The translations under genes and the position numbers were made by a program. This document shows, in pieces, positions 1-8,019 of a stretch of 37,570 nucleotides of DNA; positions within the stretch are counted from its first letter, which is position 1; each line of letters opens with the position of its first letter. The notes below the pieces were generated by a model. It made no database searches. It saw only the letters and a program-made list of their open reading frames with translations, and was not told the origin of the DNA. This DNA comes from Planctomycetota bacterium (GTDB lineage: Bacteria; Planctomycetota; JAPUJT01): NCBI GenBank assembly GCA_027296055.1, contig JAPUJT010000054.1, forward strand, positions 1 to 37,570, written 5' to 3'.

Positions 1-175
1 TCCCGGTGCTCATGATCTTCTCCCTCTCGATGATCGCTTCGATAAACTCCTCGGGGTTGGAGATCTCCGGGGCCGTCGACAGGAAGCCGGCCAGCTCCCG
101 GATGAAATCTTCGCGGATCGTCGTCTCCAGCCAAACGATCCGTTCGGAACTTACCATGTCGATCAGTCTGCGCAT
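1..175 (-). CDS. PTS EIIA (PtsN-like) protein, N-terminal fragment
   Basis: Reading minus from an ATG at 175, the frame stays open for 58 codons to the window edge. The start (MRRLIDMVSSERIVWL) and the end of the visible part (IIEREKIMSTG) match the N-terminal pattern of the PtsN / EIIA-fructose-mannitol fold, where a helix of the form LLEREKxxSTG leads into the phosphorylatable histidine region. That histidine lies beyond the window, so activity cannot be judged. There is no clear SD before ATG 175, and a second in-frame ATG lies at 157. A good promoter sits upstream at 261-289. In characterised bacteria EIIA-Ntr acts in regulatory phosphorelays rather than sugar uptake; assigning that role here is inference from about 58 residues. 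Confidence 0.72.
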   Translation of the reverse strand, partial: MRRLIDMVSSERIVWLETTIREDFIRELAGFLSTAPEISNPEEFIEAIIEREKIMSTG

Positions 176-260
176 GATTGATAATTGCTCGCAGTCGGAT
201 TGGGGACCCGCGTTCCCTCGTCAGGCTCGCGACTCTCCGGTGGAAGTATTCTGGGCAGGC

Positions 261-289
261 ATTCTAGCGGTATGCCCACTGCCCCACAA
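261..289 (-). promoter_or_regulatory. sigma70-type promoter upstream of the EIIA gene
   Basis: Minus strand reads TTGTGG (284-289), a 17-nt spacer, then TAGAAT (261-266). Both hexamers are close to consensus and the spacing is ideal. It lies 86 nt upstream of the EIIA start. A run of ten C (minus strand; G at 290-299) abuts the -35 box. Confidence 0.55.
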
Positions 290-319
290 GGGGGGGGGGT
301 GCTCATTCGGCACTATTGT

Positions 320-439
320 TCAACGTTTCTTGGGAGTCTGGAATCTAACCCGACCGCAGCGAGGGCAGACCCACTTCCGGCGCTTGTGGAAGGATCGTCG
401 TAACTCTCTCATGGGCGCCCGGCAACGATTGCATCGCAC
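320..439 (-). CDS. small double-CxxC zinc-ribbon-like protein (39 aa)
   Basis: Minus frame from GTG 439 to TGA 320 encodes 39 residues with two CxxC motifs, CNRC (residues 3-6) and CPRCG (25-29), separated by a basic stretch (RRSFHKRRKWV). The tail is also basic (FQTPKKR). Two cysteine knuckles spaced like this in one short frame are typical of a zinc ribbon and unlikely by chance. It starts 20 nt after the mutS2 stop, so it is probably co-transcribed with mutS2. The GTG start is chosen because the in-frame ATG at 412 would lose the first knuckle. SD is weak. The charge suggests nucleic-acid or ribosome binding, which is inference. No family recognised. Confidence 0.55.
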   Translation of the reverse strand: MRCNRCRAPMRELRRSFHKRRKWVCPRCGRVRFQTPKKR

Positions 440-459
440 GGTTCCGTACTCGCTTAGCC

Positions 460-2529
460 TTAGCCCCCCACGGGTCGCCCTTGCTCGTTGACCCAGGAGA
501 CATCATCGAATCCCGTTTCGACCACCACTCTCCCGAGCTGAATCGTGAGCCGTTCCTTGTTGCGATTCACGCGGGAAACCCGACCCTCACGCCCGAACTT
601 GATCACGTAGACCCTCTTGCCCTTCTTGAGACCCGATGCGAACGCCTGACGCTTCTCCCCGAATGGGGTGTGTGTCAACACCTCCCGAACAGCCTCCCGG
701 AGGGCTTGGGCACGATCCGCCTGTTTCTGAGGGCCTCCCTGCATCTCTCCTTCGTAATCTTCCAGGAGTTTCTTGATCGTCCGATACGTCATCTCCATCT
801 GGTCATCAGCCTCTCGGACAATCGACTTCTTCAGCGCGCTGGCCTCCGTGAGCATCTGGCGTGCCTTCTTCTCCTCGTCCCGGGCGGCCTCTTCTAGCTT
901 GAGGACTTCATCCCGCCCCTTTTCGGTGAGGAGTCTCACTTTCTGAATCCTCTCGACGAGCTCCCGGCCGTCCTGCCCCTCGGAGCCCAGGCGTTTCTCC
1001 GCCTCCTTCGCGACTTCCTCGGGAATTCCTAGACGACGCGCGATGGCGAGGGCCTGGCTGTTCCCCGGAGCACCGATGCTTATGCGGTACAGAGGTTCCA
1101 GCGTCTCCGGATCGAACTCGACGGCTGCATTGGCGACGCCTCCCTCCCGGAAGGCAAACTCCTTCAAGGATCCGAGATGGGTGGAGACGAGGACCTGCGT
1201 CTTTCGACGCAGGAGCCGCGTGAGGATCGCCTCTCCCAGCGCGGCGCCTTCGGCCGGGTCCGTTCCCGAGCCAAGCTCGTCGATAAGGATCAGCGAGCCC
1301 TCGGGTGCGTCCTTCAGGATGCTCACGATGCGAGCCATATGGGAGGAGTATGTGGAGAGGTGTGTCTCCAGCGATTGTTCATCTCCGATGTCGGCGAATA
1401 GCACAGGATAGAAGGGCATCGAGCTGTCTCGGAGGCAAGGGATATGCAAGCCGGAATGGGCCATCACGACGAGGAGGCCGATTGCCTTCAGGGCCACGGT
1501 CTTCCCGCCGTTGTTCGGTCCCGTGATCACCAGGATCCGATCATCTCCTGTCAGCCGTATCGAGATCGGAACCACCGTGTCCTTCCCCAGCAGCTCCATC
1601 AGGATCGGGTGCTTCACGCCCCGGAGATCCAGGGCTTCTCCCATGACCGGAGCGTGGAGTTCGAATTCGATGCCGTACATCGCCTTGGCGTAGGTGAAAT
1701 CGATCCACGCGAGCGTCTCCAGCGTATGGATCACGTCCTTTGCCTGGGCGTAGATCTGCCGCGTGATCTCCCACAAGATTCGCGAGACTTCTTGGGCCTC
1801 ATCCACGAGAGCTTCGGTGAGGCTGTTGCCCAGCTCTACAATCTGCTTCGGCTCGACGAAGATCGTGGCGCCGGTCTGGGATCGGTCGTGAAGGATGCCC
1901 TCGACCTGCCCACGAGCGCCGCTCTTGACGGCAAGGACATATCGTCCGCCCCGGAGCGAGATGCGGCGGTCCTGGAGGTGCTTCCCGAGGCTCGGTGAGT
2001 TAAGGACGATCTCGAGACGACCATGAATTCGAGTCGTGAGCGAGCGGATCTCGGCGCGGATCTTCTTGAGACTCACCGTCGCGTCGTCGCTCACCTTTCC
2101 TTTCGGATCGATCGCCCTCTCGATCTCACGCCGGATCTCAGGAAAGTCCTGCAACCGAGTGGCCAGCTCCCCGAGTCGTGGATACTCGTCGCGAAGCGGG
2201 CCCATCAGCTTTCGGATCTCGACCGCCGTCTCCAGCGTCGCTGCAAAGTCGCGTAGGTCCTCGGGTTCGAGGGGCTGCCCGCCTTCCTTGGCGGCGCGCA
2301 TCCTTTCCTCCACGTCGGAAAGGCCCGCCAGGGGAAATCGACCCCGCTCCCGGATGATTCGGACCATCTCCGAGGTTTCCTCGAGACTGCGGATGATCTG
2401 ATCCCGGTCGCCGATCGGGCGCATGCGGTTGGAAACCGTTCGGCCAAGGACAGAGGCGGCCTTCGAAGCCACCATCCTCTTGATCCGATCGAACTCGAGT
2501 GTGGAGAGAACTTCCGAGGAGACTTTCAC
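460..2529 (-). CDS. mutS2: MutS2 family ATPase lacking the Smr domain
   Basis: 689 residues with the MutS2 layout: an N-terminal region beginning VSSEVLSTLEFDRI, a coiled-coil core, then the ATPase with Walker A GPNNGGKT (337-344), Walker B LILIDELGSGTDP (about 413-425) and the VSTHLG switch segment. A KOW-like segment (about 630-680) follows, and the protein then ends. Family members are usually near 780 residues and finish with a Smr nuclease domain, which is absent; no Smr-like pattern was found in the minus-strand sequence after the stop. Bacterial MutS2 is linked to ribosome-collision rescue and suppression of recombination, not mismatch repair. Starts at GTG 2529 with AGGCGAG upstream. 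Fold certain; nuclease activity unlikely unless from another domain. Confidence 0.93.
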   Translation of the reverse strand: MKVSSEVLSTLEFDRIKRMVASKAASVLGRTVSNRMRPIGDRDQIIRSLEETSEMVRIIRERGRFPLAGLSDVEERMRAAKEGGQPLEPEDLRDFAATLETAVEIRKLMGPLRDEYPRLGELATRLQDFPEIRREIERAIDPKGKVSDDATVSLKKIRAEIRSLTTRIHGRLEIVLNSPSLGKHLQDRRISLRGGRYVLAVKSGARGQVEGILHDRSQTGATIFVEPKQIVELGNSLTEALVDEAQEVSRILWEITRQIYAQAKDVIHTLETLAWIDFTYAKAMYGIEFELHAPVMGEALDLRGVKHPILMELLGKDTVVPISIRLTGDDRILVITGPNNGGKTVALKAIGLLVVMAHSGLHIPCLRDSSMPFYPVLFADIGDEQSLETHLSTYSSHMARIVSILKDAPEGSLILIDELGSGTDPAEGAALGEAILTRLLRRKTQVLVSTHLGSLKEFAFREGGVANAAVEFDPETLEPLYRISIGAPGNSQALAIARRLGIPEEVAKEAEKRLGSEGQDGRELVERIQKVRLLTEKGRDEVLKLEEAARDEEKKARQMLTEASALKKSIVREADDQMEMTYRTIKKLLEDYEGEMQGGPQKQADRAQALREAVREVLTHTPFGEKRQAFASGLKKGKRVYVIKFGREGRVSRVNRNKERLTIQLGRVVVETGFDDVSWVNEQGRPVGG

Positions 2530-2655
2530 GGACTCGCCTACAAAACGTCTGGGAACTCATTCCTCGCGTGGCAGTTCGGGTTCCGTGCCTGGACTACCGC
2601 GAGGGGTCAGTTTGAGTGGAAGATCCGCCGACGCTCGTCACCGACGGGCACTGGA

Positions 2656-2664
2656 AGTATACCA
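2656..2664 (-). promoter_or_regulatory. extended -10 promoter for mutS2
   Basis: Minus strand carries TGGTATACT, an extended -10 (TGn plus TATACT), about 127 nt upstream of the mutS2 GTG and inside the 200-nt gap after the kinase gene. No good -35 lies upstream, as is tolerated for extended -10 promoters. Confidence 0.4.
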
Positions 2665-2729
2665 CGGCCGGCATTTGATGGGGATCTGGAATCCGTCGGA
2701 GCGAGCTCTGATGATACGTGACGGTCGAA

Positions 2730-5700
2730 TCAGAGGCTGGCTGGCTGAAAGATTCGAACGAGTCGCATGGACGGGTCCTGAAGAAACGAATCTCGATGGC
2801 TCGGAGGCATCCGATGAAGGACTTCCTCCAGGACACTCCCTGCATCGGCCGCAATCCGGGCAGACGCTTCGGTGTCCCCGCGCTGGCGGAGTAGCTGGAT
2901 CATGTCGGCGGAGATCGCGATCAGTTGAGGACGGGCCGATGTAGTTCGGGCGATCTCGAGGGCCTTCATGTAGTCATCCATGCCCGCATCCCCCATCGCC
3001 AGCCACCGTCCCCGGCTCCAGTGGAGCGCTATGCCAAGGGCCGAGGTGAGATCCGATCCGGCCAGCCCTTCCGCGGCCTGGAGAATCGGATCGGACATGG
3101 TGGGGTCTCCCCGCTGGATGAAGATGTTCGCCTTGCGCAGCCCGCAGAAGATGATCTCCCTTCGGGCGCCGAGGCGACGAAAGATCTCATCGGCGGCTTC
3201 GAGGGAAGATTCATCCCCTATCTGGAGGAGACAGAGGCCCTCGAGATACGGCCAGCCCCGATCGCGTGAGATCTGCAGGGCCTCGGTGAGCTCCGGCCGA
3301 TCGCCATTCTGGCTCCAGACGGCTTGCAATCCAGCCGCAGCGATCAAGGTGCGGCAAATCTCCCTGGGATCTCCCGCTTCTCGGACGCATCCCAGCGCGC
3401 GGGTCAGGACATCATTCGCCTCACCATATTCGCCGAGGCTCGTGAGGCATTTTCCGTATCCGGTGAGTGACTTGCCCAGGCTGCTCGCATCGTTGATCTC
3501 CTCGCTGATCCGGAGACTCTTCCTGGCGTGCTTCACCGCCGGGATGAGCTCGCCTCTGAGGAGATAGAGGTCGGATAAATTCTGCTGGCCCAGTGCGAGA
3601 GATCGTCGATCTCCGATTTCTTCGAATATCCGGACCGCCTCCTTGAAGGACCCCGCCGCCGCGTGATCCTCGCCTTGCTCGAGTTGTACGATCCCGATGT
3701 TGCTATGCGACGCCGCGACTCCCTGGCGAAATTGGGACTTGGAGCAGATGTCGAAGGAAGCCTTGTACTCCTTGAGCGCTTCCGGGTACTGGCCCACGCC
3801 GTAGCGTGCCATTCCCGCCGTGTTATGGATGCTCCCCAGCGTTTGCCCCCGTCCTACCGCCTCGGCGATGACGGCTGCTTCGTTGCAGCTCTCGAGGCAC
3901 TCGGTAGGGTTTCCCTTTCGCAGATGCGCATAGCCCAGGGTAGCCAGGAGATGAACCTTCTGCATTGTGTCTCCGCGTGTGCCTACTTCCTTGAGGCCCT
4001 GCTCCAGGACGACGATCGCTTCGTCTGGCTCGCCAGCTCGAATGTGTAGGTTGGCGATCTTGACGAGCACGAGGGCATGGCTCTTCCAGTTGAGGAGTTT
4101 CTTCCCGGTATCGAGGATAAGATTCATGCTGTCGATACCGGCCCGGTACTCGGCCGTGAGGAGAGCCATATCCGCGAGCCGGCCCAGGATCTTGGCCTTC
4201 GTGGCGAAGTCGGCCCCTTTGAGTTTCTCGAGCACCTGCCGGAAGACCGCCGCTGCCTCGCGGTAGGCATGGAGACCGTAGAGTCTCTCGCCGGCGATCA
4301 TGCCATACCGGACCGCTCGCTTCCTCTCCGGGCTCCGGAGGTAGTGGTAAGCGATCTCCACCGCATTCGACTCCACCTTGTCTTCATAGAGGGCCTCGAG
4401 GCCCACTCCGACCTCTTCATGAATCACACTGCGCGCTTGATCGTCGAGGTTCAGGTAGAGGACTTCCTTGACCTGATTGTGGGTGAAACTGTATTCGATG
4501 GCCTCCGCGCCGACGACGGCGTCGAGCATTTGCCTTTGTTCGAGAGATCGGAGGACGGTGGCCAGCTTCTTGGATGGCGCTCGCATGAGGCTCGAGATCT
4601 GGAACGCGGGCGCTGAGCGATCCAGAACGGACAGGAATCGTAGCACCCCCGCCTCCTCGCCTTCCAGCCGTCGCACTCTGTTTAGCAGGACATCCGAGAG
4701 GGTCTTCGGAAGCCGCACGTCGTCCAGGGTGATCGGAAACTCCCAGTCGGAGCCGGATCGAATCAGTTTCCCCTCCTCGAGAAGAACCTTCATCACCTCC
4801 TCTACGAATAGAGGATTCCCTCCGCTTTCCCCGTGCAGGTGAAACGAGAACAGGGCCGGGACCTCGGGCATTCCGAACATCGACGACACCAGCTCGCGCA
4901 CTCCATCCTCGGTGAGACTCTCGAGCTGCAACATTTCGACACCGGACGGTGGGCCCGACCGTTCCAGGGAGATGCCCAAGGGGGTACCTGGCAGGTCCTC
5001 GACGCGGAAAGATGCTGCCAGCACCATGCGATACGGTTCCCTGGTCCCTTCACGACTCAGTGAGAGCCTGCGGGCAAGAGTGAGAAACAGGTCCACGGTG
5101 ACCTCGTCACCCCACTGCAAGTCGTTCACGTAGATGACGAGTGGTCTCTCACGCGATACATCCAGGATGAACTCTGCCAGCGTGTGGACGAGACGTAGGT
5201 TGTCCTCCCCGGGCTGCAGTCCGACGACGGCCTCCTCCTGAGTCTCCCGGGGAAGGACATCCGGCAGGAGGCGAGAGAGCTCCCGACGGTACTCAGGCCG
5301 ATTCAAGACTTCCTTCGAAGACAGGGGGATCACTTCGCGAAAGATCCCGTAGAACGGGTGCAAGGAGGTCGTGGCGGCTCTCGAACAGTTGCCCTCGAGG
5401 AACGGAACCCCGCGGAGCTGAACGTAGTAACGGAACTCCCGCATCAGGCGAGACTTTCCGATGCCGCTCTTTCCCCGGATCAACGTACAGGAGCCCTGGG
5501 GGGCGTCCGTCTGGCGGACGGCATCAAGCAGATCCTGCAGTTTCTTGGATTCGGCATCCCGCCCGACGAATCGTCCCGAGACGATGTAGCTCTCCTGCGA
5601 AGCCGCCGTCTCGACTTCGAAGTTCTTTCCGAGGCGTTTGTTGATGTCACGGATGATGTCCGAACCGGTGAAATAGCGGTCCGCCGGGTCCTTGGCGAGA

Positions 5701-6488
5701 AGCTTGAGGATGATTTCCTCGATCCCCTCATCGAGGTCAGAAACATGGACGCGAGGGGGAAGCGGGGCTTCGACCAGGTGCTTCCGTACGACCTTGATCG
5801 CGTCCGTGCCGACGAAAGGAAGCCTCCGGGTGAAGAGGAGATACGTCACGACCCCCATGGCGTAGATATCCACCCTTCGATCTGTAGACATGCCTCGGAT
5901 CTTCTCTGGCGCCATGTAGTGAGGAGTCCCGACGATCGATTTCGTCTTCAGGAATTCACGATTGATGAGGCCGAAGTCGATCAGTTTCACCGTCCGGTTC
6001 ATGTTGCCGCCGGAGATCAGGATGTTGTCCGGCTTCAGATCGTGGTGGATGAATCCACGGGAGTGAACGAATTCGAGGGCGCGGGCCACCTGGACGAGGA
6101 GTTCCAGTTTCTGGTCAATCGGAATGCCTTCCGTGCCATCGTAGAAGTTGATCCCATCCACATACTCGGAGGTGAAGAAGTTCTCGCCCTTACCCTCCAT
6201 CGTACCGTAGTCATAGGCACTGGCGATGTTCGGGTGCCGGAGGGCGGCGAGGGCCTCGAACTCGTTCCGCAGGAGTTCAAGCACCAGCGGGTTTTCTGGA
6301 TCGGTTCGGATGATCTTCAAGGCGAGAAGCCGGCCGTCGCTAAGGGAATCCTCCACCAGCGAGACGGAACCCATTCCGCCTTCGCCGAGCTTCCGGATCA
6401 TCCGATAGCGGTTGTTGATCAAGACGAAGTCGCGGGAGGACTCCGGGTCGGACTCGAGAAGCGGATCTGGATGCGATGGGTCTACCAT
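2730..6488 (-). CDS. Ser/Thr protein kinase with AAA ATPase and TPR regions
   Basis: 1252 residues. The kinase domain (about 28-285) has the glycine loop LGEGGMGSV (34-42), lysine in ALKII (58), catalytic HHDLKPDN (148-155), DFG (171-173) and APE (193-195), so it should be active; HHD replaces HRD, giving a non-RD type. It is followed by an AAA_16-like ATPase with Walker A GKSGIGKS (339-346) and Walker B LVIYVND (about 450-456). From about 700 to 1200 come degenerate TPR repeats (for example AEYRAGIDSMN, GEPDEAIVVLEQG, GQYPEALKEYK). No membrane segment is seen, so the protein is probably cytosolic. Last gene of the HEAT/HD/kinase operon: ATG lies 8 nt after the preceding stop without an SD, suggesting translational coupling. 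Targets unknown. Confidence 0.92.
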   Translation of the reverse strand: MVDPSHPDPLLESDPESSRDFVLINNRYRMIRKLGEGGMGSVSLVEDSLSDGRLLALKIIRTDPENPLVLELLRNEFEALAALRHPNIASAYDYGTMEGKGENFFTSEYVDGINFYDGTEGIPIDQKLELLVQVARALEFVHSRGFIHHDLKPDNILISGGNMNRTVKLIDFGLINREFLKTKSIVGTPHYMAPEKIRGMSTDRRVDIYAMGVVTYLLFTRRLPFVGTDAIKVVRKHLVEAPLPPRVHVSDLDEGIEEIILKLLAKDPADRYFTGSDIIRDINKRLGKNFEVETAASQESYIVSGRFVGRDAESKKLQDLLDAVRQTDAPQGSCTLIRGKSGIGKSRLMREFRYYVQLRGVPFLEGNCSRAATTSLHPFYGIFREVIPLSSKEVLNRPEYRRELSRLLPDVLPRETQEEAVVGLQPGEDNLRLVHTLAEFILDVSRERPLVIYVNDLQWGDEVTVDLFLTLARRLSLSREGTREPYRMVLAASFRVEDLPGTPLGISLERSGPPSGVEMLQLESLTEDGVRELVSSMFGMPEVPALFSFHLHGESGGNPLFVEEVMKVLLEEGKLIRSGSDWEFPITLDDVRLPKTLSDVLLNRVRRLEGEEAGVLRFLSVLDRSAPAFQISSLMRAPSKKLATVLRSLEQRQMLDAVVGAEAIEYSFTHNQVKEVLYLNLDDQARSVIHEEVGVGLEALYEDKVESNAVEIAYHYLRSPERKRAVRYGMIAGERLYGLHAYREAAAVFRQVLEKLKGADFATKAKILGRLADMALLTAEYRAGIDSMNLILDTGKKLLNWKSHALVLVKIANLHIRAGEPDEAIVVLEQGLKEVGTRGDTMQKVHLLATLGYAHLRKGNPTECLESCNEAAVIAEAVGRGQTLGSIHNTAGMARYGVGQYPEALKEYKASFDICSKSQFRQGVAASHSNIGIVQLEQGEDHAAAGSFKEAVRIFEEIGDRRSLALGQQNLSDLYLLRGELIPAVKHARKSLRISEEINDASSLGKSLTGYGKCLTSLGEYGEANDVLTRALGCVREAGDPREICRTLIAAAGLQAVWSQNGDRPELTEALQISRDRGWPYLEGLCLLQIGDESSLEAADEIFRRLGARREIIFCGLRKANIFIQRGDPTMSDPILQAAEGLAGSDLTSALGIALHWSRGRWLAMGDAGMDDYMKALEIARTTSARPQLIAISADMIQLLRQRGDTEASARIAADAGSVLEEVLHRMPPSHRDSFLQDPSMRLVRIFQPASL

Positions 6489-6496
6489 GGAATGAG

Positions 6497-7978
6497 TTAA
6501 AGCACGGCGAGGAAGTCGGTGATCTCCATGTCGAGCTCCATGCTGTCGTATGTCTCCACGATCTCGCGCAGGAAGCTCCCGCCCGAGTCTCGTTCGGCGA
6601 CATCGAGGATCGTGTTCTCGACCGCATCTCCCTGGGCGTCGGAGATCACGCTGACGAGGGGTCGATTGACCAAACCATCTTCCAGGGACGGACGATGAAC
6701 TACCGCGAGCTCCCCCGTGCTCAGCTTGACGAGAGTCCCGACCGGATAGATGCCGATCGTATTGACGAAGAGCTTGATCAGGAGGGGGTCATACCGACCC
6801 CCTTCATCATCCGAGAGGGAATTCAGAGCTTCCTCGGGGCTCATCGGCTTCTGCCGGAACGGCCGAGGAGTCGTCATCGCATCGAAGGCGTCCGTGATCG
6901 TCACGATGCGACTGAAGATGTCAGTCCGGTCCAGGGGGACAAGTTCCGGATAGTCGGCATGTGTATGGTGCTGAAAGGCGACCAGCATGCTCCGGATCGT
7001 GACCTCGCTGATTCGTCCGGACCGCAGGAGGATCCTGGAGCCTATCAGTGGGTGACGCCGGACCTCGGCCCATTCTTCGTCCGACAGCTTTTCTTTCCCC
7101 TCTGCGATCTCCTCCGGTATGCAGGCCATACCGATGTCGGCGAACAAGCTCGACAGGCCGAGCTGCTCCTGGGCCACCTTCCCCAGTCCAAGCTCGTTCC
7201 CCAGCCAGATGCTGAGGACACAGACGTTCACGGCGTGATTCACGAGGTAGGAGATGTGATTCTTGACGCGGGTCAGAGCCATCAGGGTGTAGTCCCCGGC
7301 CGCAACAATATCGACCATGTTCTGGACCACGCGCTTCAGGATTCTGACGTTGAGCTTCTTGTCTTCCCGGACCTCCTTGTAGATGTCGCGCATCAAGAAG
7401 ATGGCCCGGAAATAGGCGTTGATGGAGGCTCGTCTTGCTTCCTCGGCGATATCCTCCAGATCGACTTCCATCTCCCCGTCGACATATGTCTCCACATCTA
7501 TCGTCGAGATACCCAGTTCCTGGATGCGGTCCTGAATGTAAGACCCGTCGGCATCCTCACCGTTCGGGGCCTCGTTCATGATCATCAGCAGGTTCTCGAT
7601 CTCCTCCTCAATGATTCCGTGGTGGAGGACGATCGCACCCACCCCGCGTCGGATCATCTCCGTATAGAGAAGCCCGAAGTTTTGAAATCCTCCGCGTCCG
7701 CTGCGAAGTCGCACTTCGTTCACGAAGAGGTAGTTTCGAGCCGCGGACAGCCGGAGGTCATCGCTTTCCTCGAGGAGGGCCACCGTGTTGGACATGACCT
7801 GCCCCAGGGTTTGCCTGACGTTGATGTTGTTGGCCGAGTAGAGCTGGAGATTCTTGAAGGTGATATAGAAGCTGGTCGCGAACGCTCCCCCGAGTGCCCG
7901 GTAGGCCCTGCCCTCCATAGCTCCCAGCATGCCGTCGAGAGAAGAGGCGTGAGTTTCTTTTCCGTTCCGCTTCGGCAT
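6497..7978 (-). CDS. degenerate HD-GYP domain protein
   Basis: 493 residues. The C-terminal half (about 245-400) follows the HD-GYP layout: NHAVNVCVLS, LSSLFADIGMACIP, WAEVRRHPLIGSRIL, HHTHADYP, ITDAFDAMTTPRPFR. Key positions are altered: HD of HDIGK is AD (FADIG, 279-283), the lysine is Met, HHE is HHT, and the GYP loop is reduced to ADYP. Cyclic-di-GMP hydrolysis is therefore doubtful, while binding or scaffolding remains possible. The N-terminal region (about 40-135: LQLYSANN, NEVRL, IIEEEIENLLMIM) resembles that of the HEAT protein encoded upstream. ATG 7978 has GGAAGG 8 nt upstream. Middle gene of the operon. Confidence 0.85.
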   Translation of the reverse strand: MPKRNGKETHASSLDGMLGAMEGRAYRALGGAFATSFYITFKNLQLYSANNINVRQTLGQVMSNTVALLEESDDLRLSAARNYLFVNEVRLRSGRGGFQNFGLLYTEMIRRGVGAIVLHHGIIEEEIENLLMIMNEAPNGEDADGSYIQDRIQELGISTIDVETYVDGEMEVDLEDIAEEARRASINAYFRAIFLMRDIYKEVREDKKLNVRILKRVVQNMVDIVAAGDYTLMALTRVKNHISYLVNHAVNVCVLSIWLGNELGLGKVAQEQLGLSSLFADIGMACIPEEIAEGKEKLSDEEWAEVRRHPLIGSRILLRSGRISEVTIRSMLVAFQHHTHADYPELVPLDRTDIFSRIVTITDAFDAMTTPRPFRQKPMSPEEALNSLSDDEGGRYDPLLIKLFVNTIGIYPVGTLVKLSTGELAVVHRPSLEDGLVNRPLVSVISDAQGDAVENTILDVAERDSGGSFLREIVETYDSMELDMEITDFLAVL

Positions 7979-8019
7979 GAATCCGGCCTTCCAGCACCAG
8001 ACGAGATCGCTGGTCTACA

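Noticed and set aside
6..491. 161-codon plus-strand frame at the window start
   Set aside because: Antisense to the EIIA gene and to the small zinc-ribbon frame, with no SD or recognisable protein.
5358..6500. 380-codon open frame on the plus strand
   Set aside because: Antisense to the kinase domain, which has intact motifs; no recognisable product.
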